A stretch of 64,000 bases of DNA, from contig NZ_JHVN01000006.1 of assembly GCF_000620165.1 (NCBI RefSeq), positions 124,001-188,000 of the forward strand, in the 5' to 3' direction. A program made the position numbers and the translations under genes. How positions within the stretch are numbered: position 1 is the stretch's first letter; each line of letters opens with the position of its first letter. This stretch comes from Anoxybacillus tepidamans PS2 (lineage in GTDB: Bacteria > Bacillota > Bacilli > Bacillales > Anoxybacillaceae). A model generated the notes under the pieces. The model worked only from the letters and a program-made list of their open reading frames with translations. It did no database searches and was not told where the DNA came from. Below, piece by piece: positions 62,297-64,000 of the stretch.

Positions 62297-63142
62297 ATGA
62301 AAAAGATATTGATCTTAATAACTGCTGCTTGTTTTTTAAGTAGTTGTGCAACCCAGCAGGATTCACAGCCGAAAGAATCGCCTGTGAAACAGACACCCAA
62401 TCAGCCTTCTAATGAGCAATCGGCACATGAGCAGGCAAATGTGCCGCAACAGTCAAACAATCACGAGCAAGGAACGAACGAGGCAATCGATCCGGATTTA
62501 TTGTTGGAGTCGAAGTATTGGAATGTAGTAAAGGTGCAAAATGGAATGAAAGTCATCATGAACCCGGCTAATATTTTAGCGTTGGTTAACAAAGAGCAAA
62601 GCTTGCCGTCTTCTTATAAACCTAGCGATCTTGTTACACCTAATGTGCCATTCTCGTTTTCCGAAACAAATGTCGAAAAACGGCATATGCGCTTAGAAGC
62701 CGCAAAAGCGCTTGAACAGTTGTTCGCAGCAGCGCGTCAGGCAGGTATTCAGCTCGTAGCGGTGTCTGGTTATCGTTCGTACGAACGGCAAAAGGTGTTA
62801 TTTGATGAAGAAGTAAAGAAAAACGGAAAAGAGAAAGCCGTCCACGCCGTAGCTATTCCGGGACAGAGCGAACACCAAACAGGGCTAGCCATGGATATTT
62901 CAAGCACAAGTACTAAAGGCGGACTAACGGCCGCATTCGGTGATACAAAGGAAGGAAAATGGGTAGCATCCCATGCTCATGAGTACGGTTTTATTATTCG
63001 CTATCCGAAAGGAAAGGAAGCGGTCACCGGATACGAATACGAACCATGGCATTTGCGGTATGTCGGCAAAAAAGCCGCAAAAGTCATTTTTGAGAAAGGC
63101 ATTACGCTTGAAGAATATTTTCAAATAGTGAAGAAAGTATAA
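62297..63142 (+). CDS. yodJ: VanY-type D-Ala-D-Ala carboxypeptidase lipoprotein YodJ
   Basis: 281 residues. Signal peptide with lipobox L-S-S-C near residue 17, then a Q/N/P-rich linker (about 20-70). Peptidase M15B domain: SGYRSYERQ, the zinc motif SEHQTGLAMDI (His, Asp) and EPWHLRY (Glu, His). It trims the terminal D-Ala of peptidoglycan stem peptides outside the membrane. ATG 62297 has AAGGTGG six bases upstream; the ATG at 62294 is closer. Confidence 0.92.
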   Translation: MKKILILITAACFLSSCATQQDSQPKESPVKQTPNQPSNEQSAHEQANVPQQSNNHEQGTNEAIDPDLLLESKYWNVVKVQNGMKVIMNPANILALVNKEQSLPSSYKPSDLVTPNVPFSFSETNVEKRHMRLEAAKALEQLFAAARQAGIQLVAVSGYRSYERQKVLFDEEVKKNGKEKAVHAVAIPGQSEHQTGLAMDISSTSTKGGLTAAFGDTKEGKWVASHAHEYGFIIRYPKGKEAVTGYEYEPWHLRYVGKKAAKVIFEKGITLEEYFQIVKKV

Positions 63143-63171
63143 AAGAGATTCCATTAATGATGGGAAATAAT

Positions 63172-63212
63172 GCCTTCTTTCATGTTATTAGGCATGGAAG
63201 GAGGCTTATTTT
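63172..63212 (+). terminator. Terminator of yodJ
   Basis: GCCTTCTTTCATG pairs with CATGGAAGGAGGC (two G-U pairs), followed by TTATTTTGTTT. Confidence 0.7.
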
Positions 63213-63321
63213 GTTTGTCTAAAAAAAACGAAGCAACCGATTGGATAAAATTGCTGTTGTTGATAGTGCGCGGAACTTTGCCATGAAAATTGAAGGCTGC
63301 TCAGAATAGTATTGGAAAAAG

Positions 63322-64000
63322 TTATAATTCATAGACTGGCGTACAGTATGATAAATAGTCAGGATGATTTCCTCTTACAATCTGATTATACAAGTTGCGT
63401 ATCTGTTTCGTGATTGGTCCTTCTTGGCCAAAACCAATCGTTCTACGATCTATCTCGACGACAGCTTTTACGCCAATCGCTGTTCCGGTAAAAAATACTT
63501 CATCAGCTGAATAAAGTTCAACCCTCGATATACTCTGTTCCTTAACCGGTATACGCAATATATTTTTCGCTAAAACCATGACTGTATTCCGTGTAATACC
63601 AGCAACTATGTCATCTGAAACAGGTGGTGTAATTAGTTGATTATTTTTTACAATAAAGATATTTTCCTTAGCTCCTTCGCTCACATTGCCTTCAGCTGTT
63701 AAAAAAATAGCTTCATCAAAACCGTTTAAATTAGCTTCCGCCGAGGCTAATGCCGAGTTCAAATATCCCCCAGTTGATTTCGTTTGTGGAGGTATCATAT
63801 TGCTCGCAATCCTCTCCCAAGAAGTGATGCAAACTTTTAACGCTTTGTTTGGGATGAATGCGGTTTTTGCACAGTAAATTATAACTCGATTATAGGAGTT
63901 AGTTAAATCCGGATGGAGAGTATTAGCTCCTTTAAAACAAATCGGGCGAATATAAGTGTCTTCTCGTACAGCGTTCAATCGCAACAATTGAATAGTCCAT
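63322..64000 (-). CDS. ilvE: Branched-chain amino acid aminotransferase, N-terminus beyond the window
   Basis: Class IV PLP transaminase of the IlvE type, interconverting Leu, Ile and Val with their keto acids. The frame is open to base 64000 (W-T-I-Q-L-L-R before LNAVREDTYIRP), so about 80 N-terminal residues are missing. The PLP Lys is in TKSTGGYLNSALASAEA, followed by EGNVSEGAKENIF (the usual SEGAGENxF has K for G here), ITPPVSDDIVAGITR and VFFTGTAIGV. The E. coli IlvE family fits well. The gene reads leftward, convergent with yodJ. Confidence 0.9.
   Translation of the reverse strand, partial: WTIQLLRLNAVREDTYIRPICFKGANTLHPDLTNSYNRVIIYCAKTAFIPNKALKVCITSWERIASNMIPPQTKSTGGYLNSALASAEANLNGFDEAIFLTAEGNVSEGAKENIFIVKNNQLITPPVSDDIVAGITRNTVMVLAKNILRIPVKEQSISRVELYSADEVFFTGTAIGVKAVVEIDRRTIGFGQEGPITKQIRNLYNQIVRGNHPDYLSYCTPVYEL

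Noticed and set aside
63214-63285. 23-codon frame starting TTG after the yodJ terminator
   Set aside because: The SD-like GGAGG is part of the terminator hairpin and the spacing is long; little else supports it.

Overview
The window is a chromosomal segment of an aerobic, endospore-forming member of the Bacillaceae, most likely a moderately thermophilic genus such as Parageobacillus, Geobacillus or Anoxybacillus. This is inferred from spore genes (cotD, sspN, tlp, spo0M, a sigma-E-type lysine aminomutase operon), a ba3-type oxidase (cbaA/cbaB) of the kind known from thermophilic geobacilli, and blocks of gene order that I recall from Bacillus subtilis. GC content looks like the mid-40s by eye; I did not compute it. 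There is no prophage, CRISPR array, tRNA or complete insertion sequence.

Layout: 1-5 kb holds a partial YitT protein, a peptide transporter, a secreted thermonuclease and a sporulation-type histidine kinase. 4.4-7.5 kb is a lipoprotein / response regulator / sensor kinase operon, followed by a cysteine synthase paralogue (7.9 kb). 8.9-12.6 kb has an ABC-2 exporter divergent from a TetR regulator and aldehyde dehydrogenase. 12.7-24.8 kb is the B. subtilis-like block mrfA-mrfB-cotD-ypsA-gpsB-rnpB-ypsC-ypvA-ypwA, with a decayed EAL-domain gene between rnpB and ypsC. 24.8-27.1 kb (minus strand) encodes the ba3 oxidase with a one-helix small subunit. 27.7-31.3 kb has an HD-GYP-like protein and xpt-pbuX behind a guanine riboswitch with a clear transcription attenuator.

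31.5-38.6 kb holds a YebC-family regulator, the type III polyketide synthase pair bpsA-bpsB, the double dynamin dynA and ypbS. 38.6-42.6 kb holds a sulfurtransferase, small spore proteins (sspN, tlp and a SASP-like ORF), a ResA-like thioredoxin, the yneP/yneQ/yneR cluster and a second hotdog thioesterase. 43-48.6 kb holds a CorA transporter with a structured leader, a DUF502 protein, two flavoproteins and bioB. 48.7-55.4 kb is the yodT-S-R-Q-P-kamA-yokU operon (beta-lysine / CoA-dependent amino acid degradation, expected in the mother cell). 55.5-63.1 kb has yozE, yodN, yozD, a DUF2515 protein, a His-rich peptide / Ser-Thr kinase / spo0M operon, yodL, deoD and yodJ. An ilvE-type transaminase runs off the right edge on the minus strand.

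The most interesting unexplained items are: three orphan IS200/IS605-like right-end hairpins with a GGTTCA boundary and no TnpA or TnpB in the window; a leader ORF whose stop codon lies inside a hairpin masking the corA ribosome binding site; a 31-codon ORF translationally coupled to kamA; and the His-rich peptide / HRDLR kinase / Spo0M cassette. Family names come from recognition of motifs and remembered orthologues; no database search was run.
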